Shown here piece by piece: positions 1 through 7,592 of a stretch of DNA of 64,000 nucleotides. The notes under the pieces were generated by a model, which was not told the origin of the DNA, did no database searches, and saw nothing but the letters and a program-made list of their open reading frames with translations. Made by a program: the position numbers and the translations under genes. This DNA comes from Alphaproteobacteria bacterium. GTDB taxonomy: Bacteria > Pseudomonadota > Alphaproteobacteria > Rhizobiales > Xanthobacteraceae. Every line of letters begins with the position of its first letter. Positions within the stretch are counted from its first letter, which is position 1. The stretch is taken from positions 1 through 64,000 of the forward strand of contig VGEP01000026.1 of NCBI GenBank assembly GCA_016869215.1, in the 5' to 3' direction.

Positions 1-150
1 GTCGCCGCCGTCGCACGCCTCGGCAACAAGCATCGCGACCTCCAGCAAGTGATTGATGTACGGCTCCTGGCCGGCGCCCTTGCGCCGCTGATGGACATGC
101 CACCGCGCCGCGGCATCGGCGGCGCGGAGTACCTTGATCCAATCTTTCAT
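1..150 (-). CDS. HD-domain (RelA/SpoT hydrolase-like) protein, partial, N-terminal 50 residues
   Basis: Only the first 50 codons are inside the window; the gene runs off the left edge. The residues near the start (WHVHQRRKG, then PYINHLLEVA) match the opening of HD-type (p)ppGpp hydrolase-like proteins of the RelA/SpoT/MESH1 group, where the His of the YINH segment is the first metal ligand. The family hydrolyses nucleotide pyrophosphates such as ppGpp in the cytoplasm; that role is inferred here. The ATG at 150-148 is preceded by GAAGGGA, a good ribosome binding site. The rest of the HD motif lies outside the window, so substrate and completeness cannot be judged. Confidence 0.7.
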   Translation of the reverse strand, partial: MKDWIKVLRAADAAARWHVHQRRKGAGQEPYINHLLEVAMLVAEACDGGD

Positions 151-241
151 CTTGATCCCTTCGGATGGTTTAACAATCAACGCAGGCTCAGCAGTTGGCC
201 CCCAGAAAATATCATTCGGCACATATGCCCAACGTCGCTCA

Positions 242-427
242 TTAGAAAATCAGCGTACCGATCCAGCTTAAGAACAACAGGATGGGTACTGTAAGAACGC
301 AAGCACCAAACCACGTTCCTAATCCCCCAACCGCTCCCCTTTCTTCAAAGGCTATGCGAATTGACTGTCCCATAATCAGCCACGGCGCCAGCACCCCCAG
401 TGCGATTGCGATCCAGTACCAAGCCAT
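242..427 (-). CDS. small two-helix membrane protein (61 aa), unknown function
   Basis: A 61-residue protein with two hydrophobic stretches (about residues 2-20 and 42-60) separated by a short polar loop with an EER motif, so it should span the inner membrane twice. I do not recognise the family. The start at ATG 427 is chosen because TAGGAGGGAA, a near-perfect ribosome binding site, lies just upstream; the reading frame stays open further 5' but without such a site. It diverges from the XRE regulator gene, and the shared intergenic palindrome suggests common control. Confidence 0.55.
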   Translation of the reverse strand: MAWYWIAIALGVLAPWLIMGQSIRIAFEERGAVGGLGTWFGACVLTVPILLFLSWIGTLIF

Positions 428-485
428 GCCTTCCCTCCTAGGTCGCACGCTCCTAACCGAACTCATCAAGCTGCCCTCTTGGCGT

Positions 486-512
486 GCATTATAATGCGTC
501 GCATTAAATTGC
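486..512. promoter_or_regulatory. divergent promoter/operator with palindrome GCATTATAATGC
   Basis: Positions 486-497 form a perfect 12-base palindrome, GCATTATAATGC, followed at 501-512 by the related GCATTAAATTGC. The palindrome contains TATAAT, a perfect -10 hexamer, on both strands, so it could serve both the XRE gene to the right (ATG 534) and the small membrane protein to the left (ATG 427). I see no convincing -35 on either side. Two similar half-site sets next to an XRE regulator are typical of an autoregulatory operator; the binding itself is inferred. Confidence 0.5.
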
Positions 513-533
513 ACATCCAGTCGAATTGCGCCC

Positions 534-764
534 ATGCGGGAAGACGTGCGGCGCATGGTCGGACAGAATGTGCGGCGGCTGCGGACAGCCGCCGGGCTAT
601 CGCAGGCCGAACTTGCGGAGCGGCTAGGGGCGGACCGCGCCTACATCAGCGGGCTGGAGCTTGGTCAGCGCAATCCGACGATCGTTACGCTATGGCACGT
701 GTCAAAGGCGCTCGGCGTGAGAATGAGGCAGTTCTTTGACGAGAGGGCTCGTCGGGCGCGATGA
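534..764 (+). CDS. XRE-family helix-turn-helix regulator (76 aa)
   Basis: A short cytoplasmic DNA-binding protein consisting almost entirely of one HTH_3/Cro-C1 domain: the segment VGQNVRRLRTAAGLSQAELA begins it (about residues 9-28), then GADRAYISGLELGQRNPT carries the recognition helix and the following turn. The size and the single domain resemble restriction-modification controller proteins and phage-type repressors. No restriction or methylase gene is visible nearby. It probably represses its own promoter and the divergent small membrane protein gene through the palindrome at 486-512. Start ATG 534 is the only one that keeps the whole domain. Confidence 0.85.
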   Translation: MREDVRRMVGQNVRRLRTAAGLSQAELAERLGADRAYISGLELGQRNPTIVTLWHVSKALGVRMRQFFDERARRAR

Positions 765-957
765 TGAAGCAAACCGCAAAGCCCCGGCGCGTTTCCGATG
801 TAGCGCGGAGTGCGGCCCACCGCTACCGGTTTGCTACCCGACATCAAGGGATCGGATGATCCAGCCCAAGATCGCACGATGATCTGACCGCTGAGTTTTC
901 AAACTTTTCGGCACTATCTGAGACAGATCAGGATCGGGCGGAGCGATGGAAAGCGAA

Positions 958-996
958 TTTCAAGACCGGTGCCTTAAACCGCTCGGCCACCTGTCC
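958..996 (-). pseudogene. truncated tRNA-Ser(UGA): 5' half only
   Basis: Read on the minus strand from 996, the sequence begins GGACAGGTGGCCGAGCGG and continues TTTAAGGCACCGGTCTTGAAA. This is the 5' acceptor strand, the D-arm with its GCC/GGC stem, the 5' anticodon stem CCGGT and the loop CTTGAAA (anticodon TGA) of a tRNA-Ser. The partner strand that should follow (ACCGG) is replaced by TTCGC, and no variable arm or GGTTCGAATC-type T-arm follows. The tRNA is therefore broken at the anticodon loop and cannot work. Such a break point suggests an old integration or deletion at a tRNA attachment site. Confidence 0.75.
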
Positions 997-1055
997 AAGA
1001 CTCTCAATGGGGGATCGGCCGCGGCATTGCAAGCCGCAAGTCGCTTGCAGGCGCG

Positions 1056-2477
1056 ATGTACGGTAAGCATCTGGCGCGCGCAGGCTTGATATTGCCCCGC
1101 GACGCCTATAGCTCATCCGCCGTGCCCTCCACCCCCTCCAAGTCAGCGGCCTCCAAGACGGCGGCCCCGCCGTCGGTCAGCTTCGTCTCGCTCGGCTGTC
1201 CGAAGGCCCTGGTCGATTCCGAACGCATCGTCACCCGGCTGCGGGCCGAGGGCTACGAGCTTGCGCGCGAGCACAAGGGCGCCGACCTCGTCATCGTCAA
1301 CACCTGCGGCTTTCTCGACAGCGCGCAGGCCGAATCGCTCGAAGCGATCGGCCAGGCGCTGGCCGAGAACGGCAAGGTCATCGTCACCGGCTGCATGGGC
1401 GCGGAGCCGGAAAAGATCACGTCGAAATTTCCGAATGTGCTCGCGGTCACCGGGCCGCAGCAATACGAGAGCGTGGTCGAGGCCGTGCATCGCGCCGCTC
1501 CGCCGGCGCACGATCCGTACGTCGACCTCGTGCCGCCCCAAGGCATCAAGCTCACGCCGCGGCACTATGCGTATCTAAAGATTTCCGAAGGCTGCAACAA
1601 CCGGTGTACCTTCTGCATCATTCCCAGGCTGCGAGGCGATCTCGTATCCCGTCCGGCCGCCGACGTGCTGCGCGAGGCCGAGCGGCTGGTGAAGGCCGGC
1701 GTCAAGGAGCTCCTCGTTATTTCGCAGGACACCTCGGCTTACGGCGTCGACATCAAGTACGCGGCAAGCCGCTGGCAGGACCGTGAGGTGCGCGCGAAGT
1801 TTCTCGATCTGGCGCGGGAGCTCGGAACGTTGGGCGCCTGGGTGCGGCTGCACTACGTATATCCATATCCGCACGTCGACGACGTGATCCCGCTGATGGC
1901 CGACGGAATCGTGCTGCCCTACCTCGACATCCCGTTCCAGCACGCCTCGCCGGACGTGCTCAAGCGCATGAAGCGGCCGGCCGCGCAGGAAAAGACGCTT
2001 TCGCGCATCGCGCGCTGGCGCGAAATGTGCCCGGATCTGACGTTGCGCTCGACCTTCATCGTCGGATTCCCGGGCGAGACCGACCGCGATTTCGAAATGC
2101 TGCTCGACTGGCTGGACGAAGCCGCGCTCGACCGCGTCGGCTGCTTCCGTTACGAGCCGGTGGACGGCGCGCCGGCGAACGTTCTCGGATCGCCCGTGCC
2201 GAAGGAAGTCACCGAGGAACGCTGGCACCGCTTCATGCAGAAACAACAGACGATTTCGACCAGGCGACTAAAACGCAAGGTCGGCACGCGCCAGCAGGTC
2301 ATCGTCGACGAGGCCGGCCCGAGTGTCGCCAAGGGCCGCAGCAGGGGCGACGCGCCGGAGATCGACGGCGCGGTTTATGTCGCAAGCCGCAGGCCCCTGC
2401 GCGTCGGCGAGATCGCAACGGTCAAGATCGAACGCGCCGACGAATACGACCTGCACGGAACGGTGGTCGGATTCTAA
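1056..2477 (+). CDS. rimO: ribosomal protein S12 (Asp) methylthiotransferase RimO
   Basis: RimO is a radical-SAM enzyme that adds a methylthio group to an Asp of ribosomal protein S12. The three parts of the family are visible: the N-terminal UPF0004 domain with cysteines at about 48, 84 and 113 ([27 protein letters not shown]); the radical-SAM cluster C180-x3-C184-x2-C187 in [18 protein letters not shown]; and a C-terminal TRAM domain. The length (473 aa from ATG 1056) is about 20-30 residues over usual, so the in-frame GTG at 1122 (451 aa) may be the real start; neither has a strong ribosome binding site. Its last 4 bases overlap the convergent upp gene. Confidence 0.95.
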   Translation: MYGKHLARAGLILPRDAYSSSAVPSTPSKSAASKTAAPPSVSFVSLGCPKALVDSERIVTRLRAEGYELAREHKGADLVIVNTCGFLDSAQAESLEAIGQALAENGKVIVTGCMGAEPEKITSKFPNVLAVTGPQQYESVVEAVHRAAPPAHDPYVDLVPPQGIKLTPRHYAYLKISEGCNNRCTFCIIPRLRGDLVSRPAADVLREAERLVKAGVKELLVISQDTSAYGVDIKYAASRWQDREVRAKFLDLARELGTLGAWVRLHYVYPYPHVDDVIPLMADGIVLPYLDIPFQHASPDVLKRMKRPAAQEKTLSRIARWREMCPDLTLRSTFIVGFPGETDRDFEMLLDWLDEAALDRVGCFRYEPVDGAPANVLGSPVPKEVTEERWHRFMQKQQTISTRRLKRKVGTRQQVIVDEAGPSVAKGRSRGDAPEIDGAVYVASRRPLRVGEIATVKIERADEYDLHGTVVGF

Positions 2478-3259
2478 CGCCTCAAGCGGTTGCGCGCGGC
2501 GGTCCCCTTGCCGGGTTTCCTGGTCCGGTTCCCGGCCTTCTTCGTACCAAAGAAGCGGTCTCCCGCGTCGCCGAGCCCTGGAACGATATAGGCATGGCCG
2601 TTCAGCTTTTCGTCGATTGACGCGAGATAGATATCGACGTCGCGATGTTCGTTCCGCACGTGGGCAACGCCCTCCGGAGCGGCGAGCAGGCAGATCAGCT
2701 TGACGTTCCGCGCGCCGGCCTGCTTGACGCGGGTGAGCGCCGCGGCGGCCGAATGTCCGGTCGCCAGCATGGGATCGACGACGATCACAGGCCGCCGTTC
2801 GAGCGCAGCCGGCATCTTGAAGTAATACTCGACCGCTTCGAGCGTCTGCGGATCGCGGTACAGCCCGATATGGCCGACGCGCGCGTTGGGCGCGAATGCA
2901 AGCATTCCGTCAACGAGGCCCAATCCGGCGCGCAGCACCGGCACCAGGCACAGTTTCTTGCCTGCCAGAACCGGGGCCTGGACGGTCGCGACCGGCGTCC
3001 TGATCCTTCGTTGCGTCAGCGGCAGATCGCGGGTCGCTTCGTAAAGCAGGATCGGCCCCACCTCCCGCATGAGCTGTCGGAACTGGCTCGTCGACGTCGA
3101 TGCCTCGCGGATCAAGGTGAGCTTGTGCTGGATCAAGGGATGATCGACCACGGTCACGATGCCCTGGCGGGCGGGCCGTTGGCGGCTGCGCCGCGCCGTG
3201 CGGCGTGCGGCGCCATTCGATCGCAGACGTGCTGACGTCACTTTGGAAACGCTTGCCAT
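2474..3259 (-). CDS. upp: uracil phosphoribosyltransferase
   Basis: Salvages uracil to UMP with PRPP. The PRPP loop [11 protein letters not shown] lies at about residues 160-170 and the uracil-binding segment [13 protein letters not shown] near the end. The family body begins at [16 protein letters not shown], so the first 34 residues, rich in Arg and Ser, are extra: either a real extension or a misplaced start. GTG at 3157 would give 227 aa and a canonical beginning. The ATG at 3259 sits directly after the bioA stop codon (TAG-ATG, no gap), which favours co-transcription with bioA. The 20-odd C-terminal residues after FFGT are also extra and basic, and their end overlaps rimO. Confidence 0.92.
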   Translation of the reverse strand: MASVSKVTSARLRSNGAARRTARRSRQRPARQGIVTVVDHPLIQHKLTLIREASTSTSQFRQLMREVGPILLYEATRDLPLTQRRIRTPVATVQAPVLAGKKLCLVPVLRAGLGLVDGMLAFAPNARVGHIGLYRDPQTLEAVEYYFKMPAALERRPVIVVDPMLATGHSAAAALTRVKQAGARNVKLICLLAAPEGVAHVRNEHRDVDIYLASIDEKLNGHAYIVPGLGDAGDRFFGTKKAGNRTRKPGKGTAARNRLRR

Positions 3260-4531
3260 CTAACCGGCCACACCTTCCTCTATGATTCCCAAGACTGCCG
3301 AAGTCAGCAGGGAAAGCTCATCCGGCGCAATCGTGAACGGCGGCGCGAGATAAACGACGTTGCCGAACGGCCGAACGAACACACCTTTCTCGACGAACCG
3401 CGCCCGCATCGCCTCGATATCGCCGATCCGCTCCATTTCGACGGCGCCGATGGCGCCGAGCACGCGAACGTCCTTGACGCGCGGCAGCGCGCGGCACGGC
3501 GCCAGATCGGTCGCCATTTGAGCGGAAATCGCTGCGACCTGCTGCAGGCGCGGCTCCCGCTCGAACAGATCGAGCGAAGCGATGGCCGCTGCGCAGGCGA
3601 GCGCATTGCCCGTATAGGTCGGCCCGTGCATCAAGGCCTTCGCCGGATCGTCCGACCAGAACGCCTCGAACACCCGCCGGCTTGCGACCGTCGCGGCAAG
3701 GGGCAGCGTGCCGCCCGTCAGCGCCTTCGACAGCGTCACGATGTCGGGCACGACACCGGACGCCTCGCAGGCGAACAACGCTCCGGTGCGCCCGAAGCCG
3801 GTGAAGATTTCGTCGAAGATCAGCAGGCAGCCGAAGCGGTCCGCCGCCGCCCGGATGCGCTTCAGGGTCGCGGCGTCGTGAAAGCGCATCCCGCCCGCGC
3901 CCTGCACCAGGGGTTCCACGACCAGTGCCGCCACCTGCCCGCCATGCCGACGAAGGACGCTCTCCAGCTCCGCGCCGGCCTCCTCCCCGGTCGGCAGAGT
4001 GACCACGAAATGCTCCGGCAACACACCTTGGAACATGTCGTGAAAGCCTGCGTCCGGATCGCTGACCGCCATCGCCGACGTGGTGTCGCCGTGATAGCCG
4101 CCCTTGAACGCCACAAACTTGGTGCGGCCGCGTTCGCCCCGGTTGCGCCAGAACTGCACGGCCATCTTCAGCGCGATTTCGACCGCGACCGACCCGGACT
4201 CCGAGAAGAACACGCGCTCCAGGCCGCCGGGCAGTAGCGCGGCGAGCCGGCGCGCCAGCACCGCCGCCTGCTCGTGGACGAGCCCGCCAAGCATGACATG
4301 GGGCATCTGCGCCAGTTGCCGCTCGACCGCGGCACGGATGTGCGGATGGTTGTAGCCGTGGCAGGCCGTCCACCAGGACGACACACCGTCGATCAGTTCG
4401 CGCCCGTCCGCCAGCATAATCCGGCAGCCCTCGGTGCGGACCACGGGCAGCGGCGGCCGCATGGTCTTCATCTGCGCATAGGGCAGCCAGACGTGGTCCA
4501 GCCCCGTGCGGTACCAGTGGTTCTCTTCCAT
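3260..4531 (-). CDS. bioA: adenosylmethionine-8-amino-7-oxononanoate aminotransferase BioA
   Basis: PLP-dependent class-III aminotransferase that converts KAPA to DAPA using S-adenosylmethionine as amino donor, the third step of the shared biotin pathway. Visible signatures from ATG 4531 (423 aa): WLPYAQMKT at the start, SSWWTACHGYNHP (substrate site, residues about 51-63), the ESGSVAVEIALKM cofactor segment, LIFDEIFTGFGRTG (D240) and the Schiff-base lysine K269 in TLSKALTGGT. It diverges from bioF with only 23 bp between start codons and appears to be followed directly by upp. No bioB is present in the window. Confidence 0.96.
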   Translation of the reverse strand: MEENHWYRTGLDHVWLPYAQMKTMRPPLPVVRTEGCRIMLADGRELIDGVSSWWTACHGYNHPHIRAAVERQLAQMPHVMLGGLVHEQAAVLARRLAALLPGGLERVFFSESGSVAVEIALKMAVQFWRNRGERGRTKFVAFKGGYHGDTTSAMAVSDPDAGFHDMFQGVLPEHFVVTLPTGEEAGAELESVLRRHGGQVAALVVEPLVQGAGGMRFHDAATLKRIRAAADRFGCLLIFDEIFTGFGRTGALFACEASGVVPDIVTLSKALTGGTLPLAATVASRRVFEAFWSDDPAKALMHGPTYTGNALACAAAIASLDLFEREPRLQQVAAISAQMATDLAPCRALPRVKDVRVLGAIGAVEMERIGDIEAMRARFVEKGVFVRPFGNVVYLAPPFTIAPDELSLLTSAVLGIIEEGVAG

Positions 4532-4555
4532 TGTGGGAGAGTATAACCCCCCACA
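4532..4555. promoter_or_regulatory. inverted repeat in the bioA-bioF divergent gap
   Basis: The 23 bases between the start codons of bioA and bioF carry TGTGGG (4532-4537) and its exact complement CCCACA (4550-4555) with a 12-base spacer. The position makes it a candidate operator or a paired translation-control hairpin. It does not resemble the BioR box (TTATMKATAA) known from Alphaproteobacteria. The gap is too short to hold two full promoters, so promoter elements must overlap the coding regions. Confidence 0.35.
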
Positions 4556-5712
4556 TGACATCGCTCGACGAATTCGCAAATTCGAAGCTTTCCGAACTGG
4601 AGCGCGGATCGCTGCGCCGGACGCTGGTTGCGACCGGCCGCACCGATGGAATCTGGGTTGAGCGCGGGGGCCGGCAGCTGCTGTCGTTCTCGTGCAACGA
4701 CTATCTCGGCCTCACCCAGCACCCCGCGCTGAAGGCCGCGGCCATTGCCGCCATCGAGCGCCACGGCATGGGCGCGGGCGCTTCCCGGCTCGTCACCGGC
4801 AATCACCCGCTCTACGAAGACCTGGAAGAGCGGCTTGCGCGTCTGCGCGGGACGGAAGCGGCCTGCGTTTTTGGCTCGGGTTACCTGGTCAATGCCGGCG
4901 TGGCGCAGGCCCTCGCCGGGCGCGACGACCTGATCCTGATCGACGAGTTGGCGCATTCCAGCCTCTGGACCGGCGCCCGGCTGTCGCGCGCCGAGGTCCA
5001 TGCCTTCCATCACAACGACGTCCGGCACGCCGCGTCGCTGATGGACCTGCACCGGTCCGGACGCCGCCACGCGCTGATCGTGACCGAGGGCGTGTTCTCC
5101 ATGGACGGTGACCGCGCGCCGCTCGCCGATCTGTCGGAGCTTGCGCGCAAGACCGACGCATGGCTCATGGTCGACGACGCGCACGATCTGACCTTCGACC
5201 CACACGCGGACCCCGGCATTCCACTCAAGATCGGCACGCTGTCGAAGGCGCTCGGCTCCTACGGCGGCTACGTCGCAGCGTCTCGGGCGGTGATCGAACT
5301 GATCCGCAATCGGGCGCGCACGCTGATCTACTCCACGGGTCTGCCGCCCGCGACCGTCGCCGCGGCCATCGCAGCCCTCGAACTGATCGGACGCGAGCCT
5401 GAGATCGCGGCCAAGCCGCTCGCCAAGGCACGGCTGTTTACGCGGCTCGCCGAACTGCCGGACGCCGAAAGCGCCATCGTGCCGCTTGTCCTAGGCGAAG
5501 CGCAGGCGGCACTGGAGGCGCAGAGGCTTCTGGAAGCCGAAGGATTTCTCGCTGTCGCGATCCGCCCGCCGACCGTGTCCGAAGGCACCGCGCGGCTGCG
5601 GCTCGCGTTCAGCGCATCGCATCCCGACGCCGAGATCGAACGGCTCGCCGCCTTCGTGCGCGAGCGGATTTTGTCCCGCGCCGACATACAACTCAAATAC
5701 AGCCTGGCATGA
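4555..5712 (+). CDS. bioF: 8-amino-7-oxononanoate synthase BioF
   Basis: PLP enzyme of the alpha-oxoamine synthase family that condenses pimeloyl-ACP/CoA with L-alanine to form KAPA in biotin synthesis. Signatures from ATG 4555 (385 aa): SCNDYLGLTQHP (about 46-57), GMGAGASRLVTGNHPLYEDLE, TEGVFSMDGD (about 177-186), VDDAH, and the PLP lysine K231 in TLSKALGSYGGY. An earlier in-frame ATG at 4531 adds 8 residues but would overlap the bioA start codon. The stop codon overlaps bioD by 4 bases (ATGA), so the two are translationally coupled. Confidence 0.96.
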   Translation: MTSLDEFANSKLSELERGSLRRTLVATGRTDGIWVERGGRQLLSFSCNDYLGLTQHPALKAAAIAAIERHGMGAGASRLVTGNHPLYEDLEERLARLRGTEAACVFGSGYLVNAGVAQALAGRDDLILIDELAHSSLWTGARLSRAEVHAFHHNDVRHAASLMDLHRSGRRHALIVTEGVFSMDGDRAPLADLSELARKTDAWLMVDDAHDLTFDPHADPGIPLKIGTLSKALGSYGGYVAASRAVIELIRNRARTLIYSTGLPPATVAAAIAALELIGREPEIAAKPLAKARLFTRLAELPDAESAIVPLVLGEAQAALEAQRLLEAEGFLAVAIRPPTVSEGTARLRLAFSASHPDAEIERLAAFVRERILSRADIQLKYSLA

Positions 5713-6386
5713 CGGCCATCTTCGTCACCGCGACCGGCACCGACATCGGCAAGACCTTTGTCGCGGCGGGATTGATCCGCCATTGGCGCGCGCAGGGCCG
5801 CAAGGCCGCCGCGCTGAAGCCCGTGATGACGGGTTACGATGCGTCGACCGCTGCAGCAAGCGACGCCGGTGCATTGCTTGCCGCGATGGGCCTGGAAGCA
5901 ACCGAGGATACAATCTCGCAAGTCTCGCCGTGGCGCTTCGCTGCGCCGTTGTCGCCCGACATGGCGGCGGCGCGCGAGGGGCGCACGCTCGATTGCGCGG
6001 AACTCCTGGAATTCTGCCGCCGGACCATCGACCGTCACGACGGGACGCTGCTGATCGAAGGCATCGGCGGCGTCATGGTCCCGCTCGACGAGCGCCATAC
6101 GGTCCTGGACTGGATCGAAGCGCTCAAAATCCCGGCGCTGCTGGTCACGGGCAGCTACCTCGGCAGCCTGAGCCACACGCTCACGAGCCTCGACGTGCTG
6201 CGCCGCCGCTCTATTGCCGTCGCCGCGCTGGCGGTCAACGAGACGCCGGGCTCGACGGTGCCGCTCGCGGAGACGCTCGCGACATTGCGGCGTTTCGCAG
6301 GGCCGACTCCTGTCACGGCACTGCCGCGCATGGATGACGGCGAGGCAGGCCATCCCGCGTTTGCCGAACTTGCCACGCTACTTTGA
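5709..6386 (+). CDS. bioD: ATP-dependent dethiobiotin synthetase BioD
   Basis: Closes the ureido ring of DAPA with CO2 and ATP to give dethiobiotin. The P-loop variant FVTATGTDIGKTFVAAGL starts at residue 5, followed by the substrate segment ALKPVMTGYD and the later IEGIGGVMVPL motif that replaces the usual VEGAGG. Length 225 aa is normal. It overlaps bioF by 4 bases and forms a two-gene plus-strand unit with it. Its last 9 bases overlap the 3' end of the convergent M20 peptidase gene, leaving no room for a terminator between them. Confidence 0.95.
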   Translation: MTAIFVTATGTDIGKTFVAAGLIRHWRAQGRKAAALKPVMTGYDASTAAASDAGALLAAMGLEATEDTISQVSPWRFAAPLSPDMAAAREGRTLDCAELLEFCRRTIDRHDGTLLIEGIGGVMVPLDERHTVLDWIEALKIPALLVTGSYLGSLSHTLTSLDVLRRRSIAVAALAVNETPGSTVPLAETLATLRRFAGPTPVTALPRMDDGEAGHPAFAELATLL

Positions 6387-7592
6387 GCGCAGCAGGTCGC
6401 GCAGCGTCGCCTCGATTACGTGGGTCGCGGCCTTGAGGTCCGACAGCTTGATGTGCTCGTCGGCGCCGTGGGCATTGGCCTCCAAAATCGAACGCGGCCC
6501 CGCACCGTAGAGCACGGTCGGAATCCCGGCCGCCGAATAGTGCCGCGCGTCGGTGTAGAGCGGCACGCCCTTGACCGCGATCCTGGTCTTCAGAAGCTTT
6601 CCCGCGTGCCGTTGCAACGGATCAACCAGCTTCTCAACACCCGCGATGGGTTTAAGCGGTTCGGCCAGGATCACGCGCCTGCAGTCGACGGAGATGCCCT
6701 TGCCTTTCACAGCGCGCTTGATCAAAGCGACCAGCGCCTTCTCGACCTTCGCGCCGTTCTCCTCTGGGATCAGGCGGCGGTCGAGCCGCATGACGATCCG
6801 GTCGGGCACCACGTTGGTGTTGATGCCGCCGGAAATCAGCCCGACCGTGAGCTTGGGCGTGTCGATGCCGGGCTGCCTCGACTTGATGCCGCGCAGCCGC
6901 TGCCGCTCCTTGTAGAGCGCCGCCAGCACGCCGGTTGCGGCTTCGAGCGCGTCGGCGCCGGTCTCGGGCATGGCCGCGTGCGCCTGCCGGCCCTTTACCG
7001 TGACTTCGAGGTGCAGCACGCCGTTGTGGGCATTCACCACCGCATAGGAGAAGCCCGCGCTGATCGCGTAGTCGGGCCTGACGATGCCCTCGTCCAGCAG
7101 CCACTTCGGCCCGACGAAGCCGCCGGATTCTTCGTCGTAGGTCAGGTGTAATTCCACCGTGCCGTCGAGGCCGCGCGGATCGTTCTTCAAAGCGAGCAGC
7201 GCAAAGCCGTAGCTCGCGAAGTCCGACTTCGACACCGCTGCGCCCCGGCCGTAGATCGCCCCGCCCTTCTCGACCGCGCCGTAGGGATCGACCGACCAGC
7301 CCTGCCCCGGCGGCACCACGTCTCCGTGCGCGTTGAGCGCCACGACCGGGCCCTTGCCGCGCCCGAAGCGTTCGCGGATCACCAGATTGGTCGCCGAGAC
7401 CATGCCGTGCCGCTTGACGACATCGGCCGGCACCTTGTGACGCTCGACCTTGAAGCCGAGCTTTTCGTAAAGCTTGGCCGCCGCCTCGCCGTGCCGCGCG
7501 CAGTCGCCCGGCGGATTGTCCGAGGGGACGCGCACCAGGGCTTTCAGGAACTCCACTTCGCGCGGAAAGTCTTTGTCGATGAAATCCGCCAT
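6378..7592 (-). CDS. M20-family metallopeptidase (ArgE/DapE/ACY1-like)
   Basis: A 404-residue zinc-dependent hydrolase of the M20 group, which removes acyl groups from amino acids or cuts small peptides. The metal site is visible in LNAHGDVVPPG (His and Asp ligands), the catalytic Glu pair in TYDEESGGFVGP, a dimerisation lid containing KGRQAHAAMPETG, and a late His in HGADEHIKLSD. The start ATG at 7592 is chosen because it overlaps the TGA of allC (TGATG), indicating coupled translation; the frame is open upstream but that part is allC. Being last in a ureide operon, it may process a downstream amide, but the substrate is not readable from sequence. Confidence 0.85.
   Translation of the reverse strand: MADFIDKDFPREVEFLKALVRVPSDNPPGDCARHGEAAAKLYEKLGFKVERHKVPADVVKRHGMVSATNLVIRERFGRGKGPVVALNAHGDVVPPGQGWSVDPYGAVEKGGAIYGRGAAVSKSDFASYGFALLALKNDPRGLDGTVELHLTYDEESGGFVGPKWLLDEGIVRPDYAISAGFSYAVVNAHNGVLHLEVTVKGRQAHAAMPETGADALEAATGVLAALYKERQRLRGIKSRQPGIDTPKLTVGLISGGINTNVVPDRIVMRLDRRLIPEENGAKVEKALVALIKRAVKGKGISVDCRRVILAEPLKPIAGVEKLVDPLQRHAGKLLKTRIAVKGVPLYTDARHYSAAGIPTVLYGAGPRSILEANAHGADEHIKLSDLKAATHVIEATLRDLLRSK

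Noticed and set aside
928-1116. Small minus-strand frame reading [14 protein letters not shown]
   Set aside because: This peptide is the familiar false translation of a tRNA-Ser gene; the DNA is the truncated tRNA, not a protein gene.
4532-4555. BioR operator between bioA and bioF
   Set aside because: Only TTATA is shared with the TTATMKATAA consensus, so the inverted repeat is reported without naming a regulator.
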